This document shows positions 1-9,549 of a stretch of DNA of 38,531 nucleotides, piece by piece. Where the stretch lies: assembly GCA_030765605.1 (NCBI GenBank), contig JAVCCG010000084.1, forward strand, positions 1-38,531, written 5' to 3'. The number at the start of each line of letters is the position of its first letter. Position 1 is the stretch's first letter. Source of the DNA: Candidatus Alcyoniella australis (lineage in GTDB: Bacteria; Lernaellota; Lernaellaia; JAVCCG01; Alcyoniellaceae). The notes beneath the pieces were generated by a model. It saw only the letters and a list, made by a program, of their open reading frames with translations. It had not been told where the DNA came from and searched no databases. The translations under genes and the position numbers were made by a program.

Positions 1-737
1 CCGATTACGGTCAGGATCGGAATCGCCGCGTTGCGCATCACGTGCTTGAGCATTACCAGCCACTCGGGCATGCCCCGCGCGCGCGCCGCGATCACGTAGT
101 CCTCGCCGATCACCTCGAGCACTGCGCTACGCGTCATGCGCGAGAGCATCGCGGCCAAATGTACGCCCAGGGTTACGGCGGGGAGCACGATCGACAGCGG
201 CTGGCCGCGCCCGCTGGGCGGAAACAGCGGCAGCCAGATCGAGAACGCCAAAATCAGCAGCGGCCCCATCCAGAACACCGGCATGCTCACGCCCAGCAGA
301 CTGATGGTCATTGAGGCCTGGTCCACGACGCTCCCCTGACGCGACGCGGCGAGGATCCCCGAGGGCAGCGCGATTAATAGCGCGATCAGCAGCGAGACCA
401 AAGCCAGCTCGAGGGTCGGGCCGAAGCGCGTGAGCACAACGCCGCCGTTGACCAGCCGCAGCCCGTCGAACTGCGGCAGCACCGGCTCGCGGTAGAAGAA
501 CGACTCGCCCAGATCGAGGTGCGCCAGGCCGCCCAAGAACGCGACGTACTGTTCGCCCAACGGCCGGTCCAGGCCCAGCTGCTGCCGCAGCTGCTCTTTA
601 TCCACAGCCTGGGCGGTCTCGCCGAGCATCACCTCCACCGGGTCGCCCGGGATCATGTGCACAAAGAAAAACACGAGGGTCGACACGCCGAGCACCGTGG
701 GCACAGCCAGCAGCAGCCGCCTGAGAATGTAGCGCAT
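1..737 (-). CDS. ABC transporter permease, OppB/DppB family (3' end outside window)
   Basis: Inner-membrane permease subunit of a peptide/nickel-type ABC importer. Translating the minus strand from the ATG at 735-737 gives an uninterrupted frame of 245 codons to the window edge. It begins MRYILRRLLLAVPTVLGVS, the usual first transmembrane helix of this family, followed by a VFFFVHMIPGDPV segment that is the family's hallmark N-terminal GDP region. The cytoplasmic coupling loop that contacts the ATPase is visible near residues 215-240 (AARARGMPEWLVMLKHVMRNA), matching the EAA-loop pattern with its conserved Gly. Family members are about 305-340 residues, so roughly 60-90 are missing. Partner permease, ATPase and binding-protein genes are not in the window and would be expected to the left. 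A GGGGGA run lies upstream as a loose ribosome binding site. Family assignment is firm; the transported substrate cannot be told. Confidence 0.93.
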   Translation of the reverse strand, partial: MRYILRRLLLAVPTVLGVSTLVFFFVHMIPGDPVEVMLGETAQAVDKEQLRQQLGLDRPLGEQYVAFLGGLAHLDLGESFFYREPVLPQFDGLRLVNGGVVLTRFGPTLELALVSLLIALLIALPSGILAASRQGSVVDQASMTISLLGVSMPVFWMGPLLILAFSIWLPLFPPSGRGQPLSIVLPAVTLGVHLAAMLSRMTRSAVLEVIGEDYVIAARARGMPEWLVMLKHVMRNAAIPILTVI

Positions 738-898
738 CAAGTTTCGATCATCCCCCGCAAGACGGCCCACACAGGGCCGGGTCGAACTGTAGCCTGGAAT
801 ATTCGCGCGGCTTCGTCAACGAAACGGGCGCGCGTCCATTTAACTAATCGCCTCGCGGCCGTGTCTTAGCAAAGGACGCACGAAGGAGGTTTCACAAG

Positions 899-1429
899 AT
901 GATCCGTAATCGCAAATCGTTAATTCCGATGATCGTCGTGGTCGCGGTGGTCGCTATCGCGCTCTGGTCGGGAAACGCCCTGGCCCAGCAGCATCGCAAT
1001 CCCGTATGCCAAGCTGCGCTGGACAATCCGCAGCTGCTCGCTGAGCTGAACATCACCCAGGAGCAGGTAGCGCAGCTTCAGGAGATCAACCGCGAGATGC
1101 GGCGCCAGATGGCGCCGTTGCACTCCAAGCTTGAGGTGACGCGCATCGACCTGGAGGCGCTGCTCGACGCGGACAACCCGGACCGCAAGGCGATCGAGAC
1201 CAAAGTGAGTCAGATCAGCGATCTGCAAGGACAGATGCAGCTGATCAAGATCAACTCCCAGCTCGATGCCCGGCAGATCGTGGGCAAGCAGACAATGGAC
1301 AAGCTGCAACAGATGACGCGCGGTCGGCACAATCGTGACGCGCGCGGCAATCAGGGTCAGCAGGGACGCGGCGGACGCGGTGACCGTGGCGACCGCAGCG
1401 AACGCGGCGCGAAAAACAACGGCCGCTAA
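899..1429 (+). CDS. Spy/CpxP-like periplasmic protein with Arg/Gly-rich tail
   Basis: A 176-residue exported protein. An N-terminal signal peptide (about residues 1-29, ending in ALA) precedes a helical body. The body contains an LNITQEQVAQLQEINREMRRQM segment, resembling the LTxxQ-type helices of Spy, CpxP and the heavy-metal-resistance (CnrX-like) families, which act as periplasmic chaperones or metal and stress sensors. The last 35 residues are a low-complexity Arg/Gly/Asp tail (GRGGRGDRGDRSERG), absent from E. coli Spy and CpxP. A strong Shine-Dalgarno AAGGAGGT at 883-890 fixes the ATG. It is divergent from the permease and followed by a terminator, so it is probably monocistronic. No two-component partner is adjacent. 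Function by family resemblance only; the tail may bind anionic polymers, which is inference. Confidence 0.75.
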   Translation: MIRNRKSLIPMIVVVAVVAIALWSGNALAQQHRNPVCQAALDNPQLLAELNITQEQVAQLQEINREMRRQMAPLHSKLEVTRIDLEALLDADNPDRKAIETKVSQISDLQGQMQLIKINSQLDARQIVGKQTMDKLQQMTRGRHNRDARGNQGQQGRGGRGDRGDRSERGAKNNGR

Positions 1430-1453
1430 ATAAGCCCTTCCCCAAGATAATCA

Positions 1454-1487
1454 GGGCCCGACCATCTTCGGTCGGGTCCGCATTTTT
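1454..1487 (+). terminator. Rho-independent terminator after the Spy-like gene
   Basis: A 10-bp stem (GGGCCCGACC paired with GGTCGGGTCC, one G-U pair) with a six-base loop is followed by GCATTTTTC. It lies between the convergent Spy-like and catalase genes and serves the plus strand. Confidence 0.85.
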
Positions 1488-2945
1488 CTATTTCGACGAC
1501 ACCTCGCTTAACGCGATGCCCAGCGCCTTGGCCACGCCCGCACCGTAAGCCGGGTCGGCCTTGGCGCAGTTGCCGATGTGCCGGGCCTTAATCTCCTGGG
1601 GAGCGTCGCCCATGGCGCGGGCGGTGTTGTCGAACAACGCCTGCTGCTGTTCGGGATTCATCATCCGAAACAGATTGCCCGGCTGGGAGTAATAATCGTC
1701 GTCATCCTCGCGGTGATTCCAATGATCGGCCACGCCCTCCAGGGCCAGCGGCGGCTCGCGGAACTCGGGCTGTTCCTGCCACTGGCCGTAGCTGTTGGGC
1801 TCGTAGCCCAGGGTTGCGCCGCTGTTGTCGTCCACGCGCATCATCCCGTCACGGTGAAAAGTATTGACCGGACAGCGGGCGCGGTTGACCGGAATCAGGT
1901 GGTGGTTTACGCCCAGCCGATAGCGTTGGGCGTCGCCGTAGGAGAACAGCCGTCCCTGTAGCATTTTATCGGGCGAGAATCCGATGCCGGGCACGATGTT
2001 GGCCGGGTTGAAGGCCGCCTGCTCCACATCGGCGAAGTAGTTCTCCGGATTCTTGTTCAGCTCGAGCACGCCCACATCGATCAGCGGGTAGTCGCCGTGC
2101 GGCCAGACCTTGGTCAGGTCGAACGGGTTGAACGGGAAGTCCGCGGCCGCCTTCTCGGGCACGACCTGAATTTTCATCCTCCACCTGGAAAAGTCGCCCT
2201 GCTCGATGCTCCCGAACAGATCGCGCTGGTTGCTCTCGCGGCATTTGCCGACGACCTCTGCGGCCTGGGCGTCGGTCAGGTTCTTGATTCCCTGCTCGGT
2301 CTTTAGGTGGAACTTGATCCAGAAGCGTTCGCCCCCGGCGTTGAGCAGGCTGTAGGTGTGGCTGCCGTAGCCGTTCATGTGTCGATAGGAGTATGGGATG
2401 CCCCGGTCGCTCATGGTGATCGTCACCTGGTGCAGCGACTCGGGCAGCGAGCTCCAGAAGTCCCAGTTGTTGCGGGCGCTGCGCAGATTGGTCTGAGGGT
2501 CGCGCTTAACCGCATGGTTCAGATCCGGGAACTTGAGCGGATCCTTGAGAAAGAACACGGGCGTGTTGTTGCCCACCAGATCCCAGTTGCCTTCCTCAGT
2601 GTAGAACTTGATGGCAAAGCCGCGGATGTCGCGCTCCGCATCGGCCGCCCCACGCTCGCCGGCCACGGTGGAAAACCGCACGAACAGCTCGGTTTGCTTG
2701 CCGACCTCCGAGAAGATCTTGGCCTTGGTGTATTTGGTGATGTCGTGGGTGACGGTGAAAGTGCCGAACGCGCCGGAGCCCTTGGCGTGCATGCGGCGCT
2801 CGGGGATCACCTCGCGGTCAAAGTGCGCGAGCTTCTCCAGGAACCAAACGTCCTGCAGCAGCATCGGTCCGCGCGGTCCGGCGGTGATCACGTTTTGATT
2901 GTCGACGACCGGCGCACCGACGTTGTGGGTCAGCTTCTTTGACAT
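1488..2945 (-). CDS. katA: Catalase, small-subunit heme type
   Basis: Monofunctional heme catalase converting hydrogen peroxide to water and oxygen; 485 residues, the size of small-subunit catalases. The distal heme His lies in [12 protein letters not shown] (His53), the catalytic Asn in GNNTPVFF (near residue 126), and the proximal heme Tyr in [14 protein letters not shown], so all catalytic elements are present. The start chosen is the ATG at 2943-2945, with a GGGGGAG Shine-Dalgarno just upstream; the open frame runs further to 3068, but that part has no family similarity. It stands alone, with no OxyR- or PerR-type regulator adjacent, and ends convergently against the Spy-like gene's terminator. 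Family identity is secure. The symbol katA is by similarity to small-subunit enzymes and could equally be another kat letter. Confidence 0.96.
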   Translation of the reverse strand: MSKKLTHNVGAPVVDNQNVITAGPRGPMLLQDVWFLEKLAHFDREVIPERRMHAKGSGAFGTFTVTHDITKYTKAKIFSEVGKQTELFVRFSTVAGERGAADAERDIRGFAIKFYTEEGNWDLVGNNTPVFFLKDPLKFPDLNHAVKRDPQTNLRSARNNWDFWSSLPESLHQVTITMSDRGIPYSYRHMNGYGSHTYSLLNAGGERFWIKFHLKTEQGIKNLTDAQAAEVVGKCRESNQRDLFGSIEQGDFSRWRMKIQVVPEKAAADFPFNPFDLTKVWPHGDYPLIDVGVLELNKNPENYFADVEQAAFNPANIVPGIGFSPDKMLQGRLFSYGDAQRYRLGVNHHLIPVNRARCPVNTFHRDGMMRVDDNSGATLGYEPNSYGQWQEQPEFREPPLALEGVADHWNHREDDDDYYSQPGNLFRMMNPEQQQALFDNTARAMGDAPQEIKARHIGNCAKADPAYGAGVAKALGIALSEVSSK

Positions 2946-3126
2946 GGGGCTCCCCCTTTTTACCTGGTTTGATACCCTCCCAACGCACCTGTGGCAGACG
3001 CCGCGCACTTGAGGAGGTTCGTATCTGCGTTGTATGTGTCCGGGTCTACCGCTCCAAGCTAACACCAACTGTAATAATTTTTCTGTGAGGCTCGGAGGCC
3101 GACGTAAGAAGACGAGTAATCCCGGT

Positions 3127-3318
3127 TCAGCCGATCTCCTCGGGCCTGATCAGTACGACCTGCTCCAGGAACAGCTTGACCAGCTGCGGATCGAGGGTGG
3201 TGCCCGCCTGCTTGTGAATCACGCCCGCGGCCACGCGTAGCGGCTCCTGGTCTTTGTAGGGACGCGAGATCTTCACCGCGTCGAGCACGTCGGCCACGGC
3301 GAGGCGGCCCTGTCCTGT
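3127..3318 (-). pseudogene. Remnant 3' end of an HD-GYP domain gene
   Basis: Minus-strand translation down to a TGA at 3127-3129 gives about 60 residues including GRLAVADVLDAVKISRPYKD, followed by a helix with TTLDPQLVKLFLEQV. This matches the C-terminal part of HD-GYP cyclic-di-GMP phosphodiesterases (consensus roughly AVADVYDALTSDRPYR, then FDPELVEAF). The HD and GYP catalytic motifs that should precede it are absent. Upstream of about 3318 the similarity stops and the DNA turns AT-rich. This is therefore a 5'-truncated relic with no usable start, cut by whatever brought in the AT-rich island. Codon use matches the GC-rich host chromosome. Confidence 0.8.
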
Positions 3319-3562
3319 GCCGCATGTCCCGAAAAACCGTTGTGGTTCGTATTTACAAGTGACCAGCCAATTCGTAATAAAACTTTTAACATGCTGTTAT
3401 AATTGGTCTTTATTTTCAGGACTCCGTGTATTGCCAGCGGCTTTTTTAATATATTTCTGTACTTTAATGTTGTTGCGCTTCATATTTGTGCTTTAGTAAT
3501 ATGTTGGCATTATTTGGTGCTGTGCCCAGCAGTCATGGGAAACGACTCTCCAAGTCAATCTG
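3319..3562. other. AT-rich intergenic stretch, no gene seen
   Basis: This stretch marks the left edge of the first AT-rich island. A 73-codon open frame crosses it, but it has no ribosome binding site and no recognisable domain. I see no RNA gene, integrase or clear inverted repeat. Confidence 0.5.
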
Positions 3563-3592
3563 TTGACAAAAAGATGCTGCTTATAGTATTTT
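3563..3592 (+). promoter_or_regulatory. Candidate sigma-70-type promoter for the first Asp-linker lipoprotein
   Basis: A perfect TTGACA at 3563-3568 is followed by overlapping -10 candidates: TATTTT with 18-bp spacing, or TAGTAT with 15-bp spacing. A similar arrangement (TTGACAAAA, then TTATAGT, then TATGC) precedes the unrelated Asp-linker lipoprotein gene at 28050-28532. Assignment of the -10 box is uncertain. Confidence 0.4.
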
Positions 3593-3616
3593 ATGCGTAT
3601 CGGGAGGATATCTGTC

Positions 3617-4906
3617 GTGATTAAATCAAGATTCAAAATGCACTATATAGTTCTAGGCTTGGCATTCATGCTCTGCTTCGTCGCCTGCGACACTGACGAT
3701 GCCAACGACGATGATTCAATCAATGATGATATTGACGACGATGACGACGACGACTATGATTCTCACGATGCCAACGACGATGATTCAATCGATGATGATA
3801 TTGACGATGATGACGACGATGACGACGATGAAGAACAATTGGCTGATTATTCGGGAACGCTGTTTGCTCTCTACGATCAGGATGATTATCGAACCCATTT
3901 TGCCAAATACACCAGGCAGGGTTGGTCCCTCTTTCCCGATATACAATTAGATGGTATTTATCTTCGCGACATCCAGTATTTTTCTGATTTCAATAAAGCC
4001 TACTTGGTCGGAGGTTGGCCTTTTGGAAAAAGCACCAACGGTAAAATATGTACGTTCCAGGAAGGAACAATCAATTGTATTACTCTTGATCAAAATGACG
4101 CACGTTGCATCGACTGTCTGGACGAAGACCACTGCGTGGTCGGCATCGCAGACGATTTGCTCCACCCTGGCCATTACTATGAGTTGGCTGACGGGGGCAC
4201 ATGGGTTGATAACGAAATTTCCGATGAAATCTACATGCCGTCGGTATACGATGTCTATCTCGAAGACGACGGCACATTGCATATCGCGGGCGTCTATCTC
4301 AAAAACTATGGTACTTTCGGGCAGTGGGAACCGCTGTTTGCCGAGAAAACCGCAGAGGGCTTCGTTCTTGAAGACCTATCGGTTATCGGCGATTTATATA
4401 ATATGAGCTTGTATAAAATGAGGGAAATCGATGACACCATCTGGTTGGTTGGTGGAAACTGTAACTATTATGAACCTGGACATATACCGGATAACCAGGC
4501 GGGATTCATCTTACAACAAAGCGCCGGGGGGTGGATAAAGGAAGACCTGCCAGAGGTTTCGGATAGCTGGCGCGTGCTCGATATACGGAAAATCGGCGAT
4601 GAGCTGATAGCTTTCGGGATCAACTTTTATAATCTCGCCTGCAACGGAGTTCTACTTCATAAACGGGACGGAGTTTGGCAAAACGCGACCCTTCCGCAGA
4701 ACAGTGAAGATGACTATCAGTATCTGACAAGTTTGTACGTTGATCAAAACCAAATCGCTTGGATCGGCGGGGCGATATGCCCGATCGGTCCGTACAGTTT
4801 TAATTCATATTTAACAAGCTATGATACCGAAGCCATCACCCAACACATGGGGTATCCATCGACGGAATATGTGGTCAATTATATCGATCACTGGGGATCA
4901 CAATAA
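3617..4906 (+). CDS. Asp-linker surface lipoprotein with repeated propeller-like motifs (copy 1)
   Basis: A 429-residue predicted lipoprotein. A hydrophobic signal peptide ends in LCFVAC (lipidated Cys24), followed by a linker of about 50 residues made almost wholly of Asp with Asn, Ser and Ile, containing a duplicated unit. The globular part has recurring segments such as LHIAGVY, IWLVGGNC, ELIAFGI and IAWIGGA. Spacing and composition suggest beta-propeller blades, but I recognise no named family. The start is the GTG at 3617 because GGGAGG at 3602-3607 is well spaced for it; an in-frame ATG at 3593 lies upstream of that site. A paralogue follows 17 bp downstream, so the two are likely co-transcribed. 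The gene is much more AT-rich than its surroundings, suggesting transfer. The protein is probably anchored at the envelope, with the acidic linker as a spacer; binding partner unknown. Confidence 0.8.
   Translation: MIKSRFKMHYIVLGLAFMLCFVACDTDDANDDDSINDDIDDDDDDDYDSHDANDDDSIDDDIDDDDDDDDDEEQLADYSGTLFALYDQDDYRTHFAKYTRQGWSLFPDIQLDGIYLRDIQYFSDFNKAYLVGGWPFGKSTNGKICTFQEGTINCITLDQNDARCIDCLDEDHCVVGIADDLLHPGHYYELADGGTWVDNEISDEIYMPSVYDVYLEDDGTLHIAGVYLKNYGTFGQWEPLFAEKTAEGFVLEDLSVIGDLYNMSLYKMREIDDTIWLVGGNCNYYEPGHIPDNQAGFILQQSAGGWIKEDLPEVSDSWRVLDIRKIGDELIAFGINFYNLACNGVLLHKRDGVWQNATLPQNSEDDYQYLTSLYVDQNQIAWIGGAICPIGPYSFNSYLTSYDTEAITQHMGYPSTEYVVNYIDHWGSQ
3698..3818 (+). repeat. Internal direct repeat in the Asp-linker coding region
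   Basis: A segment of about 52 bp starting GATGCCAACGACGATGATTC occurs at 3698-3749 and again at 3767-3818 with two differences (period 69 bp, in frame). It duplicates the linker unit DANDDDSI. Confidence 0.85.
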
Positions 4907-4923
4907 AAAAGATTGGACGAGAT

Positions 4924-6258
<1,335 letters not shown>

Positions 6259-6282
6259 GAGCCGCTGGATCGGGCATTGAAA

Positions 6283-6312
6283 TTGACATCGTGCGTCGGC
6301 CTGTGCTAAACG
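6283..6312 (+). promoter_or_regulatory. Candidate trp operon promoter
   Basis: TTGACA at 6283-6288 is followed at 18 bp by TAAACG at 6307-6312, with a TG one base upstream of the -10 box (extended -10 form). Transcription would start near 6319, just ahead of the Trp leader peptide and attenuator. Confidence 0.55.
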
Positions 6313-6319
6313 CATAGGC

Positions 6320-6391
6320 ATGGTGGATAAAGCGGTAGTTCAGGTTTTGCAAGCAGTCCAGATCAAAGGCTGGTGGCGCTCTATGCAATAG
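6320..6391 (+). CDS. trpL: trp operon leader peptide with tandem Trp codons
   Basis: This short frame ends IKGWWRSMQ-stop at 6389-6391, with adjacent TGG TGG codons at 6371-6376. The KGWWR core is the same as in the E. coli trp leader peptide (which ends LKGWWRTS), and the frame lies directly upstream of the attenuator and trpE. The ATG at 6320 gives 23 codons but would sit almost at the predicted transcript start. The in-frame TTG at 6347 gives a 14-residue peptide with about a 28-base 5' leader, close to the E. coli arrangement, but neither start has a strong Shine-Dalgarno. The peptide's role is regulatory: a ribosome stalling at the Trp codons when charged tRNA-Trp is scarce should favour the antiterminator. 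The tandem Trp codons plus context make the assignment strong; the exact start is open. Confidence 0.85.
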   Translation: MVDKAVVQVLQAVQIKGWWRSMQ

Positions 6392-6392
6392 A

Positions 6393-6450
6393 GGGGATGC
6401 CCAATCCGGTCACAAAGGCCACGTGGTTCCCGAGGAACCCGTGGTTTTTT
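6393..6450 (+). terminator. trp attenuator (antiterminator segment plus intrinsic terminator)
   Basis: The terminator stem at 6419-6444 pairs CCACG-T-GGTTCC with GGAACCCGTGG (11 bp, one bulged T, CGA loop) and is followed by six T at 6445-6450. GGGGAT at 6393-6398, immediately after the leader stop codon, can pair with GTTCCC at 6426-6431 inside the terminator's 5' arm. It is therefore a candidate antiterminator arm. The layout is that of ribosome-mediated attenuation. The alternative pairing was read by eye and not folded. Confidence 0.85.
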
Positions 6451-6496
6451 GCTTTTTAAGGGGTTGTTAAATAATGAAAATCGTGGAGAAGCCAAG

Positions 6497-7966
6497 ATGA
6501 TTAAACCCAGCCTGCAAGGATTTATCGAGCGCGCGCAGCGCGGAAACCTGATCCCGGTCTATCAGGAGATCCTGGCCGATCTGGAGACTCCGATCTCAGC
6601 CTATCTGGCGCTGAGCCGCGGGGCGTACGGGTTTCTGCTCGAGAGCGTGGAGGGCGGGACCAACGTCGGGCGCTACTCGTTTTTGGGGTTCGAGCCCACG
6701 ACGATCTTTTCCAGCAAGGGCGAACAGATCGAGATTCGTCGCGGCCGAGACGTTGAGCAGCGCAGGGGAAATCCGCTGGATGCGCTACGCGAACTGATGT
6801 CGGACTACCGGCCGGTGGTGGACGAGGGCATGCCGCCGTTTATCGGCGGTGCGGTAGGCTATTTGGCCTACGATCTGGTGCGCCACTTCGAACGCCTGCC
6901 CGATGCGCTGCCCGACGATATGGGCCTGCCGGATTGCCTGCTGCTGATCCCCCAGGTTCTGCTGGTTTTCGACCGCAGTAACAAGACGATCAAGGTGATT
7001 TGCGTGGCGCACGTCAACGGCGACCCGCAGGCCGCATACCAGCGCGCCGCGGCCAAGGTCGGCCAGGTGGTGCGCATGCTGCAAACCCACACGGTCAAGC
7101 GGCCGCTGGAGCCGTTGGAGATCGAGACCGGACAACAGATCGACAGCACCATGCGCCCCGAGCAATACATGGCGGCCGTCGAACGCTGCAAGGAGTACAT
7201 CCGGGCGGGCGACATCCTGCAGGTCGTGCTCTCCCAGCGCTTCTCAACGGAGTTCGCGGGAGACCCGTTCGATCTTTACCGGCGCCTGCGGATGGTCAAT
7301 CCCTCGCCGTACATGTTCTACCTCGATCTGGACGGCATGCAGTTGGTCGGCTCCTCCCCCGAGACCCACGTCAAGGTCGTGGGGCGCAAGGCCACGGTGC
7401 GGCCGATCGCGGGCACGCGTAAACGCGGCAAAACCGCGGGCGAGGATCGGGAGCTGGCCATCGACCTGCTCAGCGATGAGAAAGAGGGGGCCGAGCACAT
7501 CATGTTGGTGGACCTGGGACGCAACGACCTGGGCCGCATCTGCCAGCCGGGCACGGTCGAGGTCACGCAGCTGCGTAAGGTGGAGCACTACTCCCACGTG
7601 ATGCACATGGTCTCCAGCGTGGAGGGACTGCTCTCGGCGGACCAGGACGCGTTCGACGCGATCCGCGCCACGTTCCCGGCCGGGACGGTCAGCGGCGCGC
7701 CGAAGATCAGGGCGATGGAGATCATCGACGAATTGGAGACGACCAAGCGCGGCCCCTACTCCGGGATCGTCGGTTACTTCAGCTTCGACGGCAACCTGGA
7801 TAGCTGCATCACGATCCGCACGGCCCTGGTGCGCGACGGCCGTTTGCACGTGCAGGCCGGCGCCGGGATCGTGGCCGACTCCCAGCCTGAGCTGGAGCAC
7901 GAGGAGACGCGCAACAAGGCCCGCGCGGTATTCGCCGCACTGGGCCTGGAATGGAGCGGCCGATGA
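6497..7966 (+). CDS. trpE: Anthranilate synthase component I
   Basis: Catalyses anthranilate formation from chorismate with ammonia supplied by the TrpG glutaminase; first committed step of tryptophan synthesis. The product has 489 residues, normal for TrpE. The N-terminal regulatory site LLES (residues 47-50) that binds feedback-inhibiting Trp is present. The chorismate-binding half shows IAGTRKRG, DLGRNDLGRI, a FPAGTVSGAPKIRAMEIIDELE segment and QAGAGIVADS. The ATG at 6497 is chosen because GGAG at 6485-6488 is 8 bases upstream; the longer open frame from 6449 starts inside the terminator region. The gene lies 46 bases after the attenuator T-run and overlaps trpGD by 4 bases (ATGA), implying translational coupling in the expected 1:1 complex. 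Confidence 0.98.
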   Translation: MIKPSLQGFIERAQRGNLIPVYQEILADLETPISAYLALSRGAYGFLLESVEGGTNVGRYSFLGFEPTTIFSSKGEQIEIRRGRDVEQRRGNPLDALRELMSDYRPVVDEGMPPFIGGAVGYLAYDLVRHFERLPDALPDDMGLPDCLLLIPQVLLVFDRSNKTIKVICVAHVNGDPQAAYQRAAAKVGQVVRMLQTHTVKRPLEPLEIETGQQIDSTMRPEQYMAAVERCKEYIRAGDILQVVLSQRFSTEFAGDPFDLYRRLRMVNPSPYMFYLDLDGMQLVGSSPETHVKVVGRKATVRPIAGTRKRGKTAGEDRELAIDLLSDEKEGAEHIMLVDLGRNDLGRICQPGTVEVTQLRKVEHYSHVMHMVSSVEGLLSADQDAFDAIRATFPAGTVSGAPKIRAMEIIDELETTKRGPYSGIVGYFSFDGNLDSCITIRTALVRDGRLHVQAGAGIVADSQPELEHEETRNKARAVFAALGLEWSGR

Positions 7967-9549
7967 TTGCGGTGATCGATAATTACGACTCGTTCGTCTA
8001 CAACCTGGTGCAACTGTTCCGCAGCATCGGCTCGGAGGTGCGCGTATTTCGCAACGATGCGCTGAGCGTTGAACAACTGCGCGACATGAACCCCTCGCAG
8101 ATCGTGATCTCGCCCGGGCCCTGCACGCCGGATCAGGCGGGGATCAGCGTCGATGTGATCCGCAAGCTGGGTCCGCAGATCCCGATCCTCGGCGTCTGTC
8201 TGGGGCACGAGGCCATGGGCGCGGCTTTCGGCGCGCGACTGATGCGCAGCCACGAGATCGTTCACGGCAAAAGCTCGGAGGTCAAACACGACGGCCGCTC
8301 CCTGTTCCAGGGGCTGGACTCGCCGATGACCGTGGGCCGCTACCACTCGCTGGAGCTCGACCCAGATACGATTCCCGACGAGCTGGAGGTCAGCGCCTGG
8401 ACCGGCGACGGCAGCGTAATGGCCGTGCGCCATCGTCGCTATCCGCTGGAGGGGGTGCAGTTTCACCCGGAGTCGGTACTCACTCCCCAGGGGCGCTGGC
8501 TGTGCGAAAACTTCCTGCACGGCGGCAGGCCGCGCACCACGTTGAAAGCGGCGATCGGCAGGGTCGTGGACGGCCGCGACTTGGCGCGCCCCGAGGCTGA
8601 GGACGTGATGAAGCAGATCCTCTCCGGCGCGGCCACCCCGGCCCAAATCGCGGCGCTGATCATCGCACTGCGTCTCAAGGGCGAGACCGTGGAGGAGGTG
8701 GCGGGCTGCGCCAAAGTGATGCGCGAGTTCGCCGCTCCGTTGCGCGCGCCCGCAGTCCCGCTGCTGGACACCTGCGGCACGGGAGGCGATGGCGGCAACA
8801 CCTTCAACATCTCCACAGCCGCCGCCTTTGTGGCGGCGGGCGCGGGCTGCAAAGTGGCCAAGCACGGCAACCGCGCGGTGAGCAGCCGCTGCGGCAGCGC
8901 GGACGTGCTGCTGGAACTGGGCGTGAACATCAACTGCGGCCGGGAGCTGACCGAACGAGCGTTGGACGAGGCGGGAATTGCGTTTCTGTTCGCGCCCGCA
9001 TTCCACGCCGCGATGAAACACGCCATCGGCCCCCGGCGCGAGATCGGCGTGCGCACGCTGTTCAACATCCTCGGCCCGCTGACCAACCCGGCCGGCGCGA
9101 CCCGGCAGCTGATCGGGGTCTACGATCCGCGCCTGACCAAGCTGGTCGCCGGCGTGCTGGCCGAGCTCGGGTCGGAGCGGGCATTGGTGGTGCACGGCGC
9201 GGACGGCCTGGACGAGATCACCCTCAGCGGCTCGACCCGTGTGACCGAGCTCAAGAACGGACGGATCGAGACCTTCGAGATCAAGCCGTCCGACTTCGGC
9301 CTCGAGCCGTGTTCAGCGTCCGAGATGGCCGGCGGCGTTCCCCGCACCAACGCGTCGATCCTGCGCTCGATCCTCGAGGGCCGACGCGGGCCGACGCGCG
9401 ACGTGGTCCTGCTCAACGCCGGGGCGGCCCTTGCCTGCGCGGGACAGGCCGACGATCTGCAACAGGGGATCGCGATGGCCCGGGAGTCGATCGATAGCGG
9501 CCGGGCCCGGATCGCCCTGGACCGTCTGGTGGAGATCACCAATGGCTGA
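7963..9549 (+). CDS. trpGD: Fused anthranilate synthase glutaminase / anthranilate phosphoribosyltransferase
   Basis: A bifunctional protein of 528 residues. Residues 1 to about 190 are a class I glutamine amidotransferase (TrpG) that releases ammonia for TrpE. It has the nucleophile Cys79 in GVCLGHE and the His168/Glu170 pair in FHPES. After a short linker, residues from about 200 form TrpD, which transfers phosphoribose from PRPP to anthranilate. It has the PRPP-binding DTCGTGGDGGNTFNIST and the KHGNRAVSSRCGSADVLE-type motif. Such G-D fusions are known from enteric bacteria and some others. The start is the ATG in the ATGA overlap with trpE, giving the standard MIAVIDNYDSFVYN opening. It overlaps trpC by 8 bases. 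The conserved Gln after GVCLGH is Glu here (GHEA), a mild oddity; the catalytic triad is intact. Confidence 0.97.
   Translation: MIAVIDNYDSFVYNLVQLFRSIGSEVRVFRNDALSVEQLRDMNPSQIVISPGPCTPDQAGISVDVIRKLGPQIPILGVCLGHEAMGAAFGARLMRSHEIVHGKSSEVKHDGRSLFQGLDSPMTVGRYHSLELDPDTIPDELEVSAWTGDGSVMAVRHRRYPLEGVQFHPESVLTPQGRWLCENFLHGGRPRTTLKAAIGRVVDGRDLARPEAEDVMKQILSGAATPAQIAALIIALRLKGETVEEVAGCAKVMREFAAPLRAPAVPLLDTCGTGGDGGNTFNISTAAAFVAAGAGCKVAKHGNRAVSSRCGSADVLLELGVNINCGRELTERALDEAGIAFLFAPAFHAAMKHAIGPRREIGVRTLFNILGPLTNPAGATRQLIGVYDPRLTKLVAGVLAELGSERALVVHGADGLDEITLSGSTRVTELKNGRIETFEIKPSDFGLEPCSASEMAGGVPRTNASILRSILEGRRGPTRDVVLLNAGAALACAGQADDLQQGIAMARESIDSGRARIALDRLVEITNG

Noticed and set aside
3403-3624. A 73-codon frame with hydrophobic segments before the first lipoprotein
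   Set aside because: No ribosome binding site; it overlaps the promoter and start of the real gene, and AT-rich DNA gives such hydrophobic frames by chance.
3698-3830. Asp-rich linkers as calcium-binding dockerin or thrombospondin repeats
   Set aside because: They lack the spaced DxDxDG pattern with conserved Gly and hydrophobics; plain acidic runs.
6313-6450. trp leader considered as a T-box or other riboswitch
   Set aside because: The conserved T-box antiterminator sequence is missing, while tandem Trp codons in a short ORF explain regulation directly.
7774-9195. A 473-codon minus-strand open frame through trpE/trpGD
   Set aside because: It is antisense to two clear enzymes, with His/Arg/Ala-biased sequence and no domain or ribosome binding site; a product of high GC.
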